This document shows, piece after piece, positions 1 through 7,706 of a DNA stretch of 10,973 nucleotides (positions are counted from its first letter, which is position 1; every line of letters starts with the position of its first letter). A model generated the notes under the pieces. That model had not been told where the DNA came from. It worked only from the letters and a program-made list of their open reading frames with translations, and ran no database searches. The position numbers and the translations under genes are program-made. The stretch is from JBGPTK01 sp041497605 (GTDB lineage: Bacteria > Acidobacteriota > Terriglobia > Acidiferrales > UBA7541): assembly GCA_041497605.1 (NCBI GenBank), contig JBGQGW010000131.1, positions 1 through 10,973 on the forward strand, in the 5' to 3' direction.

Positions 1-1020
1 CACGCGCGTCCGCGGATGCACCCACGCCACGCTGGGGAAAAATAATCCGTCGTCCGCCATGGCGAAATAGACGCGCGGCGCGGTCAAAATGGATTGGCTC
101 AGGAAGCCCAGCGTCGAGATCATGATTCCCATCGCCAGCAGCGCCGCGCCCCGCTCACCCAATGCCAGGCGGATCACGGCAGAGGCAGGAGTTGTGGTTT
201 GCGCCAACCCCGCCGGCCCCAAGGCGCGTACGCACACAAAATTGACAGCCAGGTACAGCGCGATCACGCCCAGCACACCCAGGATCAAGCCGCGCGGAAG
301 ATTTTTTCGCGGTTCGCGGACTTCACCGGCGATAAAGTTTGCCGTTTGCCAGCCGCCGAATGAAAAAAGAACCGGCGTGAGCGCCGCACCGAACGCCGTC
401 AGCAGATCGATCGACACCGGACGATCGAGCAACGGATGCCATTTTCCCGCGGGAGGGCGCACCAGAAGCCAGCCACAGGCCACCAATCCGGCAATCGCCA
501 GAATTTTCAGCACCATCAAGATGCTTTGCACAGTGCTGCCCGCTCGAACGCCGGAACAATTGATCACGGTGAGCAAGACCAGTGCCAGCGTGGCGACAAC
601 TCCCTCGGGCAGCGGAAGGCGGGTTACTTCCAGGAAGTAGCGGGCAAACGTGACTGCCACCGCGGCCATCCCGCCGGTCTGAATCACCAGCAGCAAGACC
701 CAGCCATACAGAAATGCGAGCAGCGGATGATACGCCTCGCGAATATATGCATATTGACCGCCCACTCGCGGCAACCGCGCCGCCAGCTCCGCGTAAATGA
801 ACGCTCCGGCAAGCGCGATCAAACCGCCGAGCGTCCACGCTCCCAGAATGAGCAGGGGCGTGTGCACCTGCCGCGCGACAACGTAGGGATTGATGAAAAT
901 GCCGGAGCCGATGATGCCGCCCATCACGATCATCGTCGCGTCGAAAAGGCCGAGCCGCGCCACAAGTCCCCTGGCGGAGTTATCGCTCGGAGCCGCGGAG
1001 TCGCCGGTGCGAATGGTCAT
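1..1020 (-). CDS. APC-superfamily amino acid permease, N-terminal part (runs off window edge)
   Basis: The reading frame opens at ATG 1018-1020 and stays open for 340 codons to the left edge, so the C-terminus is missing; full-length APC permeases usually have about 430-500 residues and 12 membrane segments. The first segment carries the family hallmark (GLFDATMIVMGGIIGSGIF, residues 24-42), in which the G-S-G-I-F turn binds the substrate amino and carboxyl groups in known APC structures. Further hydrophobic segments follow, with the conserved ELAARLPRVGGQYAYI loop near residues 78-93 and an FSFGGWQTANFIAGEVREP segment near 220-238 that resembles LAT-type and related exchangers. The role would be amino acid uptake or exchange across the inner membrane; the substrate cannot be read from sequence. 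An in-frame TGA lies 30 bases upstream, so this ATG is the first possible one. I see no clear Shine-Dalgarno site. It follows the ADOP operon on the same strand after a 270-base gap and probably has its own promoter. Confidence 0.9.
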   Translation of the reverse strand, partial: MTIRTGDSAAPSDNSARGLVARLGLFDATMIVMGGIIGSGIFINPYVVARQVHTPLLILGAWTLGGLIALAGAFIYAELAARLPRVGGQYAYIREAYHPLLAFLYGWVLLLVIQTGGMAAVAVTFARYFLEVTRLPLPEGVVATLALVLLTVINCSGVRAGSTVQSILMVLKILAIAGLVACGWLLVRPPAGKWHPLLDRPVSIDLLTAFGAALTPVLFSFGGWQTANFIAGEVREPRKNLPRGLILGVLGVIALYLAVNFVCVRALGPAGLAQTTTPASAVIRLALGERGAALLAMGIMISTLGFLSQSILTAPRVYFAMADDGLFFPSVAWVHPRTRV

Positions 1021-1153
1021 TGAATGGTCAGGGCATCTGGTGAGGATTCACGATGGCGGGCACTCTACCACACTGCAAAGCGGAACTGCGGAAAGCGCAG
1101 GAAAGAGAACTAGCGAGAAGCAGGTATGCCGATTCGACTTGCGATGAAAACCC

Positions 1154-1214
1154 TTTCGAACGAAATGCGCCGTTACACGAAGCATTCGCTGGGAGAACGA
1201 TTCTTTAGAAAGAA
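1154..1214. promoter_or_regulatory. Two short inverted repeats upstream of the permease, possible operators
   Basis: The 270-base gap between the ADOP gene end and the permease start holds two near-perfect inverted repeats: TTTCG-AA-CGAAA at 1154-1165 and TTCTTT-AG-AAAGAA at 1201-1214. Two-base spacers are too tight for good RNA hairpins, so if they matter they would be protein-binding sites. They lie about 135-195 bases before the permease ATG. No convincing -35/-10 pair or terminator is visible in the gap. This is weak evidence, because palindromes of this size also arise by chance. Confidence 0.2.
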
Positions 1215-1290
1215 GCAGCTAAGTTGGTGATTCTGTGTGTCCGCCCGTCACGCTTCTTTCCTCGTTCATTGTGCTCCAAAGGACCATGAC

Positions 1291-3795
1291 TCATTCGTAT
1301 CGCAGCGCCACCATGGGATCGACACTGGCAGCCTTCAGAGCGGGCAAGCCACCTGCAAGCAAAGCCACTCCCGCAAGCAGAATCGCCGAGGCGAGAAAGA
1401 CGAGTGGGTCGCTGGCCTTCACTCCATAGAGCAAAGATTCCACCAGGCGGCCGATCGCGTAGGCGCAAGGGAGTCCGATCACAAGTCCAATGAGGGTCAT
1501 GCGAATCACTTCCCGCAAAATCAGCCAGGAAACATTTTTTTGCGTGGCGCCCAGAGCCATGCGAATGCCGATTTCCCGCGTGCGACGGGCGACAACATAA
1601 GCCATCACGCCATAGAGTCCCACCGCCGCGAGCAACGATGCGAGCAGCGCCAGGCAGGTAGACAAGTAGGTGACCAACCGGTCAGCGAATACGGACTGGT
1701 CCACTTGCTCTTCAAAAGTCATCAGATTGAAGACCGGCAAATTCGGGTCGTATCCGGCGACCGTCTTGCGAAGCGTTGCCGCCAGCGCTACCGGATCCTG
1801 GGACGTGCGCGTATAAACAGTGGCAGAGCCGAGAGCCGGATTCTGCGAATACGGGAAATACATGAACGGCTGGGACTCTTCGCGCACTTCGGCGCCCTTA
1901 CTGTACTTGACCACGCCGACGATTTCGATGTCGGGATGAACGTCATTGCCAGAACCAATCGCGAGGCGATGTCCGACGGCATTGCCCCCCTTCAGGAAGC
2001 GGTTTGCGAATGCTTCATTCACGATGGCTACTTTCGGGCTGGTGGCGGTATCCGAGTTGCTGAATTCGCGGCCGGCAAGGAGAGGTGTGCCCATCGTTGA
2101 GAAGTAATTCGGGCCTACAGAGTTTCGTCCGACATTGGTGTCTTCGTTCTCCTGCGCCACATAACCTTCCACTGTGATATTGGAGCTGGAACTGCTTCCC
2201 TCGAGCACGGGTATCTCCGCCAGGCTGACCGAGCGGACTCCGGGTACAGCGGCGATGCCCTCTCTCAGCCGGTCGAAGAAAGCGGCAGTCTGGGCCGGTG
2301 AATACCGGTTCAACTCCGGCTCCAGGGAGAATTCAATCATGTGATCGGCCCGCAGGCCCAGATCAACCCGGTTCAGATTGATCAAACTTTGCGCGAACAG
2401 CCCCGCTCCGGTCAGCAGCACAGCCGTCAAAGCAACCTGGGACACCATCAACCACTTGCGCAGGCGTACATCCGTGGAACTGCTGGAAATGCTCGATCCC
2501 TGGTCTTTCAGCACCGTTTGCAAGCTGGCACGAGTGGCCCGCAGAGCCGGCGCCAGGCCAAACAAGAATCCGGCGAGAATCGAAAGTCCAATCGAGAACG
2601 CCAGCACACGATGATCGAGCCGCGCCTCGATGCCGAGGGCTCCGACACTTGGTGGAATCGAAGACACAATAGCCGCAAGCGTCCACTGAGCGACCAGCAA
2701 ACCGAGGGCGCCGCCCGCGAGCGCCAGTAACAAGTTTTCGGTCAACAATTGGCGCACCAGCCGTCCGCGGCCGGCGCCGAGGGTCAAGCGCACGGCCATT
2801 TCACGCTGGCGGGCTTCGCCTCGAGCGATTAAAAGACTCGCCAGATTGGCGCAGGCGATCAACAGCACCAGGCCGACCATGGTCATCAGAAACGACAAAG
2901 GCGCTCGCGCATCTCTCTGAAGAATCTGACGGCCATTCACTCCCGGCTGCAACAGAATGCGTTTGGCCAGGAATTTGTTTTTTGACTCGACCGACGATTT
3001 CAATTGAGCCGCTTCCAGATCCAGAATGGGCCGGTATATCGGAGCGATGCCGGTTTCGGCCCGAGCCGGAGTGATCCTGGGCTTCAGCCGGCCCATTAAT
3101 GCCAGCCAATGATCCTTGCGTTCCTGGAGGCCATCCCAGTTCGGAGTCATCTGCGCTTTCATCGTGACGGGAATGAAAATGTTGGGCAATTGTCCGAGCT
3201 GGATTCCGGTAAATCCGGCCTGAGAGACGCCGACAATCGTCAGCGAGGTTCCGTTGATGCTGATTTGCTTGTTGAGGACGGATGGATCATTGCCAAAGTG
3301 GCGCGTCCAGTACGCGTAACTTAAAACAGCAAGGGGATTCGCTCCGGGCGCGGTCTCATCTTGCGAGGAGAAGACCCGTCCGATTGCAGGCCGGACGCCG
3401 AGAACCTCGAAGTAATTTCCCGAAACGAGTTCACCAGCAGCGCGTTCCGTCTGGCCTTGGCCGGAGATGCTCAAAGAAACTGGAAGACGAGCGAGGAGTC
3501 CTGTGAAAACCTGGTTGCGGTCGCGCAAGTCCTTGTACATCGGATAAGAGAAGGATGCCGCGGTGTCGCCGTCACTGCGCGTGCGGCCGGGATTCGGTCC
3601 TGGTGATCGCAGGATCACCAACTCCTGAGGCCGCACGACAGGCAGGGAGCGGAACAACACCTGGTCGGTGATGGAAAAAATCGCAGTGTTGGCGCCGATG
3701 CCGAGTGCGATCGTGAGTAAAGCCACCGCGGCCAAGCCGGGGTTTTTCGCCAGCATCCGAAAGCCGTAGTGCAGATCTTGCCAAAGGGTATCCAT
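1291..3795 (-). CDS. ADOP-type orphan ABC permease (MacB/FtsX-like), second gene of the pair
   Basis: This 834-residue membrane protein has the duplicated layout of the acidobacterial ADOP family: two units, each a MacB-like periplasmic domain plus an FtsX-type membrane domain. The N-terminus (MDTLWQDLHYGFRMLAKNPG, then ALGIGANTAIFS) and the C-terminal VDPMVALRYE are family signatures. Likely membrane segments are near 22-42, 302-324, 352-376, 398-418, 448-468, 710-734, 764-784 and 797-818, giving four per half. The cytoplasmic REMAVRLTLGA (331-341) and REIGIRMALGA (740-750) are the coupling-helix motifs that contact the ATPase in MacB/FtsX transporters. No ATPase gene is nearby, hence 'orphan'. 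The function of the family is unknown; export of a peptide or drug, or mechanotransmission to the periplasm, are both possible. The ATG is preceded by AGGAGA, which overlaps the stop codon of the upstream homologue. Unlike that homologue, it lacks the usual PARRA before VDPM and has two serine runs, near 433-440 and 533-538. Confidence 0.93.
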   Translation of the reverse strand: MDTLWQDLHYGFRMLAKNPGLAAVALLTIALGIGANTAIFSITDQVLFRSLPVVRPQELVILRSPGPNPGRTRSDGDTAASFSYPMYKDLRDRNQVFTGLLARLPVSLSISGQGQTERAAGELVSGNYFEVLGVRPAIGRVFSSQDETAPGANPLAVLSYAYWTRHFGNDPSVLNKQISINGTSLTIVGVSQAGFTGIQLGQLPNIFIPVTMKAQMTPNWDGLQERKDHWLALMGRLKPRITPARAETGIAPIYRPILDLEAAQLKSSVESKNKFLAKRILLQPGVNGRQILQRDARAPLSFLMTMVGLVLLIACANLASLLIARGEARQREMAVRLTLGAGRGRLVRQLLTENLLLALAGGALGLLVAQWTLAAIVSSIPPSVGALGIEARLDHRVLAFSIGLSILAGFLFGLAPALRATRASLQTVLKDQGSSISSSSTDVRLRKWLMVSQVALTAVLLTGAGLFAQSLINLNRVDLGLRADHMIEFSLEPELNRYSPAQTAAFFDRLREGIAAVPGVRSVSLAEIPVLEGSSSSSNITVEGYVAQENEDTNVGRNSVGPNYFSTMGTPLLAGREFSNSDTATSPKVAIVNEAFANRFLKGGNAVGHRLAIGSGNDVHPDIEIVGVVKYSKGAEVREESQPFMYFPYSQNPALGSATVYTRTSQDPVALAATLRKTVAGYDPNLPVFNLMTFEEQVDQSVFADRLVTYLSTCLALLASLLAAVGLYGVMAYVVARRTREIGIRMALGATQKNVSWLILREVIRMTLIGLVIGLPCAYAIGRLVESLLYGVKASDPLVFLASAILLAGVALLAGGLPALKAASVDPMVALRYE

Positions 3796-3798
3796 GTG

Positions 3799-3805
3799 TC
3801 TCCTA
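3799..3805 (-). promoter_or_regulatory. Shine-Dalgarno site overlapping the upstream stop codon
   Basis: On the minus strand the junction reads TAGGAGACACATG. TAG (3803-3805) ends the first ADOP gene, and its last bases form part of AGGAGA (3799-3804), which sits 3 bases before the ATG of the second. A ribosome finishing the first gene would cover the initiation site of the second, which suggests translational coupling. It also fixes the start of the downstream gene. Confidence 0.75.
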
Positions 3806-6223
3806 TTCGTATCGCAAGGCGATCATCGGATCGACGCACATCGCGCGCCGCGCCGGGATGTAACAGGCAGCCAGCGCGACAGTGGTGAGCAAAATCGCGA
3901 CGGTCGCAAACGTCAGCGGATCGGTCGCGCTGATCCCGTACAAGAGGCTCGCCATCCAGTGCGTCAGCAGGAGCGCTGCTCCGACGCCAATTGCGACGCC
4001 CGTGAGCGCGAGCTTTATCCCTTGCCCGATCACCAGCGCGAGAATGTCATGCGGATGCGCGCCGAGCGCAATGCGGATACCGATCTCGTGCGTGCGCTGG
4101 CTGACGGAATAGGAAATCACGCCGTAGGTGCCGAGGATCGTCAGCACCAGACCGAGGCCGGCGAAAATTCCCAACAAGAGCGTGCGGAAACGCGGGGCAG
4201 CCACGGATTCTGAGACAACTTGTTCCATCGTGAGCAGGTCGGTGATGGGCTGGTCCGGATCGACGGCCCAAACCTGGCTTCGCACGGCCGCCGCCAAGGC
4301 CACGGGGTCCGCCGTCGTCCGCACGATCAGGATGATCTGCCCTGACCCAATCTGAAGCAGCGGCACATAAACGACCGCCTTAGGTGCGACATCGAAATGA
4401 ATGTCTCGGGTATCGCTGACTACGCCCACGACTTCACTCCAAATCGGATGCCCCTCTTTATCTTGGTCCAAACTGACCCGTTTGCCGACGGGATTGACTC
4501 CCGGCCAATAGCGGTGCGCCAGCGATTCGCTGACAGCAACGATCCGAAGCGTTCCCGCCACATCGTGACTGTCAAAGTCGCGACCTTTGAGCAGATGGAT
4601 TCCCATCGTCTCGAAAAGGCCGGGGCTGATGGCTTTGAACTCGACGTTGTCGGACGAGGAATTGGACCGCGAGGGAGCGCCCTCGATTTGGATCGTGGAG
4701 AGAGACATCCGACCTCTGAGATAGGGCATGCTCGCGCCGGCAACGTTGATCACACCCGGCAGGGGTTTCACTTTCTCAAGGAGTTGCTGGGCGAAATTGA
4801 TTTGTTGCGATTCCTTCGGATATTTCGACGAAGGGAGATGAATGGAAAGAGTGAGTAGGTGGTCGGTGCGAAACCCCGGTTTGACGCTCGTGAGCCGCGA
4901 GAAACTCTGGATGGTCAGAGCCGATCCCGTCAGCAAGACGAGTGCGAGAGCAACCTGGGAGACCACCAGAACGCTGCGCAGGCGATGGCGTTCAAACTTA
5001 CCCGATCGTGCTGTGCCGTGTTCTTTGAGTGACGAGTTTAGATCCGGCCGCGAAGATTGGATCGCGGGGACCAGGCCGAACAGAATGCCCGCCAGCGCCG
5101 AAATGGCGAATGAAAACCAGAGAACTCCCGGATCAACGCGCAGCTCGTCGAGGCGCGGAGTGTTGGCCGGCGCAAAGGAGCGCAGGGCGTCCACGCCCCA
5201 CAGCGCGAGAAGCAGACCAAAGACGCCGCCGGTGAGCGCGAGCAGCAAACTCTCAACCAACAGTTGCCAGACGATGCGGGAGCGGCTCGCACCAAGTGTC
5301 GCGCGGATCGCCATCTCACGTTGCCGCTTCAGGCTTCGTGCAAGCGTGAGGTTGCCCACGTTAGCGCAAGCGATCAACAGGACAAACCCTACAGCCCCGA
5401 GCAGGACCAACAGGGCGGGGCGCACTCCTCCCACCCCCGCCTCTTGCAACGGGATCACTCGCAAGCCCAGGCCTTGATCCACGTTGGGATATTGGTTCGC
5501 CAGGCGCGATGCGATCGTATTCAGTTCCGCTTGGACTCGCTGCAATTCCACGCCGGGCTTAAGCTTTGCGAGCACTTCGGTCCCGTGCATCTCCCGCTCG
5601 CGCAAGTCGGCCGGACTGAGCGCAAGAGGAATCCACAAGTCTGTTTTCTGCGGGAAACGGAAACCGCTCGGCAAGATCCCCACAATCGTGTAGAGCTTGC
5701 CGTTCAGCGTGAGGTTCTTTCCGATCGCGCCTGGATCGGCGCCAAAACGACGCTGCCACAGGCCATGGCTCAAGATCGCCGTGGAGTCCTTGCCGGGCTG
5801 TTCTTCCTCTTCGATGAACCAACGGCCACGGAACGGCCGGACTCCGAGCATGGGAAAGAAATTGGGCGAAACGGCGCCGGCCGAGATTTCTTCCGGGTTA
5901 CCTTCTCCCGTCAGATTCATGGCCGACATCTGGTACATCGCCATCGACTCGAAAGATTGATTCTGGGCCTTGATGTCCACGAAGTCGGCGGGAGATTCTC
6001 CCAGATGAAACTCCGGAAAGTAAGTAAGCGTGGAATAGAGATTTACAAGCCGCGACGCATCCTTGTACGGCAGCGGGCGTAGGAGCACCGCGTTGACGAC
6101 GGTAAAAATTGCCGTATTCGCTCCGATGCCGAGTGCTAGAGTCAGCACCGCAACGATCGTGAATCCCGGCGACCGCAGCAACATCCGAATTCCGTACCGT
6201 ATATCCTGCCAAAGCACGCCCAT
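3803..6223 (-). CDS. ADOP-type orphan ABC permease (MacB/FtsX-like), first gene of the pair
   Basis: This 806-residue paralogue of the next gene has the same order: N-terminal LWQDIRYGIRMLLRSPGF, membrane segment near 22-42, MacB-like periplasmic domain to about 265, three membrane segments (about 268-292, 320-342, 367-387), a fourth beginning the second unit near 417-438, a second periplasmic domain to about 678, then three membrane segments and the closing PARRAMCVDPMIALRYE. Coupling-helix motifs are REMAIRATLGA (302-312) and HEIGIRIALGA (712-722). GANTAIFTVVNAVLLRPLPY near 34-53 is typical of the family. The ATG is set by GGAGG at 6231-6235, 7 bases upstream. In many Acidobacteria, ADOP genes follow a PadR-type regulator; none is visible here. 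The two genes are similar throughout but clearly diverged, so the duplication is old, and they may work as a heteromer. No ATPase partner is encoded in the window. Confidence 0.93.
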   Translation of the reverse strand: MGVLWQDIRYGIRMLLRSPGFTIVAVLTLALGIGANTAIFTVVNAVLLRPLPYKDASRLVNLYSTLTYFPEFHLGESPADFVDIKAQNQSFESMAMYQMSAMNLTGEGNPEEISAGAVSPNFFPMLGVRPFRGRWFIEEEEQPGKDSTAILSHGLWQRRFGADPGAIGKNLTLNGKLYTIVGILPSGFRFPQKTDLWIPLALSPADLREREMHGTEVLAKLKPGVELQRVQAELNTIASRLANQYPNVDQGLGLRVIPLQEAGVGGVRPALLVLLGAVGFVLLIACANVGNLTLARSLKRQREMAIRATLGASRSRIVWQLLVESLLLALTGGVFGLLLALWGVDALRSFAPANTPRLDELRVDPGVLWFSFAISALAGILFGLVPAIQSSRPDLNSSLKEHGTARSGKFERHRLRSVLVVSQVALALVLLTGSALTIQSFSRLTSVKPGFRTDHLLTLSIHLPSSKYPKESQQINFAQQLLEKVKPLPGVINVAGASMPYLRGRMSLSTIQIEGAPSRSNSSSDNVEFKAISPGLFETMGIHLLKGRDFDSHDVAGTLRIVAVSESLAHRYWPGVNPVGKRVSLDQDKEGHPIWSEVVGVVSDTRDIHFDVAPKAVVYVPLLQIGSGQIILIVRTTADPVALAAAVRSQVWAVDPDQPITDLLTMEQVVSESVAAPRFRTLLLGIFAGLGLVLTILGTYGVISYSVSQRTHEIGIRIALGAHPHDILALVIGQGIKLALTGVAIGVGAALLLTHWMASLLYGISATDPLTFATVAILLTTVALAACYIPARRAMCVDPMIALRYE

Positions 6224-6259
6224 GAAATTGCCTCCGTTCCCCTCATCCCTGGTTATAGC

Positions 6260-6436
6260 TTATTCCTCTCTCAGCTTCATCATGGCCAGCCAAATCGCAT
6301 CGAGAGCGGTCCCCAAAGGATCGGTCGCGCCCGGTATCTCCGCAAGCTCGCAGGCAATCGCGTCAGTATTCAATCCTGCCCAGGCGCCTCACAACATACT
6401 TCGGCCCACCCGTAATATGAATCCCGGCAAGTCCAT
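6260..6436 (-). pseudogene. Interrupted small reading frame upstream of the ADOP operon
   Basis: On the minus strand a frame opens at ATG 6434-6436, codes 15 residues (MDLPGFILRVGRSML), meets TGA at 6389-6391, then continues open for 42 residues to TAA at 6260-6262. The second part (starting GAWAGLNTDAIACELAEI and ending LAMMKLREE) reads like a helical protein tail. It ends 36 bases before the first ADOP ATG. It could be a decayed gene, a sequencing error, a short leader peptide beginning at TTG 6371-6373, or chance. I see no good ribosome binding site and recognise no family. Confidence 0.2.
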
Positions 6437-6559
6437 TGCCGATAGCGGATAGCTTGTAAGTCGCTGATACTATGCAAGATAAACAAACCTTTTGCGTAAA
6501 AGACAACCTGGTTATGCGCGGTTTTGGGATGGTCTTATCGCTGAATCGGACAGGTAGTT

Positions 6560-6590
6560 AAAAAAGGCGGGCAAATTCTTCTTCCCCCGC
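6560..6590 (-). terminator. Possible intrinsic terminator or attenuator in the ADOP leader
   Basis: Read on the minus strand, GCGGG (6590-6586) can pair with CCCGC (6571-6567) across a 14-base purine-rich loop. One C follows, then six T (6565-6560). Stem plus T-run fit a Rho-independent terminator, although five pairs with a large loop is weak. No minus-strand gene ends just upstream, so it would either stop antisense transcription from the right or attenuate a long ADOP leader. Confidence 0.35.
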
Positions 6591-6603
6591 GATTCACTCC
6601 TTA

Positions 6604-6629
6604 TTGACTTTGCAGCTTCCAGGGATAAT
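6604..6629 (+). promoter_or_regulatory. Possible promoter for the exported-protein gene
   Basis: TTGACT (6604-6609, five of six matches to the -35 consensus) and GATAAT (6624-6629, five of six to the -10 consensus) lie upstream of the plus-strand gene. The spacer is only 14 bases, shorter than the usual 16-18, which lowers confidence. Transcription would begin near 6636, about 50 bases before the preferred GTG start. Confidence 0.3.
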
Positions 6630-6685
6630 TCTGTCAGAGCAATCCAGGCAAATTGGCGAGCCGGGAAGCTTCGAAGGATGCTTCG

Positions 6686-7627
6686 GTGCCGATCTCTTTT
6701 TCTGTGAACGGCAGGAACAAGCAAACAAGGCACTTTCCCTGGGCCGCTATCGCCTGGCCTGGACTGGCTGTCTTTAATCTTGTTTTGGCTTTCGCTGGAT
6801 CAGGCGAGTCGTGGACCGTGAAACTGAGTGACCATCTCAAAGAACCTTCGGTGAAGGCTTCCCGGTCGGCGGAATCACCACCGCAAGATTCAAGAGGGTC
6901 AAAAGTAGCCGAAGGCGAGTACAGACTGGTCGAAGAAGGAAGCGGCGGCGCATTTGGACCGCCCAATGAGGAGATTTTCAATTTCCACGAAACTTGGACA
7001 CTTCGGCGAGCGGAGAATCGCGGCTTTGAACTCACTGGCGAGAGGCGATTTGAATCACCCCAATATACCCCTCATAAAGAACGATTTTGGGTTCGACTTT
7101 CTCGTGACTTCGCGCTGGTCTCCGTGAAAGAGTTCGCCAAGCTGCGCTGGCGGCCCGATTCCGGTCCCTTAAGTTGCGATTTTCAACCAAGAAATCTTCA
7201 CTGCAATTTCGGCTCTAAGGATTCAAAACAGGCCTTCGAACTCGACGTGCCTGTGAAGGATCCCTGTGGATTCCTCTGGCCGGTTGCTCCCTTTTCATTC
7301 AGCAGCGTCGCGCATGCCGCGGAGAAGGACCGCGACATTCCCACTCCTGTGCAATTAATCTCGATGGAGCAACCGGACGCGCAGAATCCGGTCAGGCCTA
7401 AAGTGATGGATGGAGAGATCCGCTATCTCGGGCGGGAAGAGATCACTGCAGCGCAGCAGAAGTGGAAAGCCGATAAATTCGAGTTGCATGTTGCTACCCA
7501 TCCAAAGCTACTGGTGTGGTTGTCGCGTGAGGGAATCTTGCTGGTCCTTTCTCCGGAGCATACCAATAAGAATTGGCCGAAAGAGCAGTTGGAGCTGGTC
7601 CGCTTCCAAAAATATCAGGATTTCTGA
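6686..7627 (+). CDS. Uncharacterised, probably exported protein
   Basis: With the GTG start at 6686 the product has 313 residues. That start has AAGGA (6674-6678) seven bases upstream; a longer form from TTG 6653 (324 residues) is possible but has only a weak AGG in front. The N-terminus has basic residues (NGRNKQTRH) and then a hydrophobic stretch ending LAVFNLVLAFAGSGE, which fits a signal peptide or an N-terminal anchor. The rest is hydrophilic, with alternating patterns such as EIFNFHETWTL, FELTGERRFE and RFWVRLSRDFALVSV, typical of beta-sheet; the outline resembles beta-rich envelope proteins of the DUF3108 kind, but that is a guess. Three cysteines (164, 173 and 194 in the short form) could matter for folding in the periplasm. 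No catalytic motif or C-terminal membrane segment is visible. A second uncharacterised gene follows after 79 bases on the same strand. I do not recognise the family. Confidence 0.75.
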   Translation: MPISFSVNGRNKQTRHFPWAAIAWPGLAVFNLVLAFAGSGESWTVKLSDHLKEPSVKASRSAESPPQDSRGSKVAEGEYRLVEEGSGGAFGPPNEEIFNFHETWTLRRAENRGFELTGERRFESPQYTPHKERFWVRLSRDFALVSVKEFAKLRWRPDSGPLSCDFQPRNLHCNFGSKDSKQAFELDVPVKDPCGFLWPVAPFSFSSVAHAAEKDRDIPTPVQLISMEQPDAQNPVRPKVMDGEIRYLGREEITAAQQKWKADKFELHVATHPKLLVWLSREGILLVLSPEHTNKNWPKEQLELVRFQKYQDF

Positions 7628-7706
7628 TGCAACTGCTGACGGTTCGGGTTTTGGCTGATATCCCTTGATTACCAGTTAGAATGATGGATGTATCGAAGGA
7701 GAAACT

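Larger units (their letters stand above)
6224..6652. other. Divergent intergenic region between the ADOP operon and the plus-strand genes
   Basis: These 429 bases separate diverging genes and must carry promoters for both sides. The stretch from about 6463 to 6570 is visibly AT-richer than its surroundings. It holds a perfect 6-base-pair hairpin (CGGCAA/TTGCCG, loop GTCCA) at 6425-6441, an interrupted minus-strand small frame, a terminator-like hairpin facing the ADOP genes, and a 29-codon plus-strand frame at 6472-6561 (start MQDKQTFCVKDNLVMRG) with no ribosome binding site. No confident ADOP promoter could be assigned. Confidence 0.5.

Noticed and set aside
5264..6082. Plus-strand 272-codon frame opposite the first ADOP gene
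   Set aside because: Antisense shadow of a strongly supported permease gene, without ribosome binding site or recognisable motif. The same applies to 1237-2100 and 436-1023.
6389..6391. In-frame TGA as a selenocysteine codon
   Set aside because: No convincing bacterial SECIS hairpin was seen after the TGA, and no selenoprotein family or Sec machinery is visible in the window.
6425..6441. Hairpin CGGCAA/TTGCCG as a terminator
   Set aside because: No T-run follows on either strand.
6512..6733. Minus-strand 73-codon frame overlapping the start of the exported-protein gene
   Set aside because: It overlaps the terminator-like hairpin and the opposite-strand gene, has no clear ribosome binding site, and shows no family resemblance.
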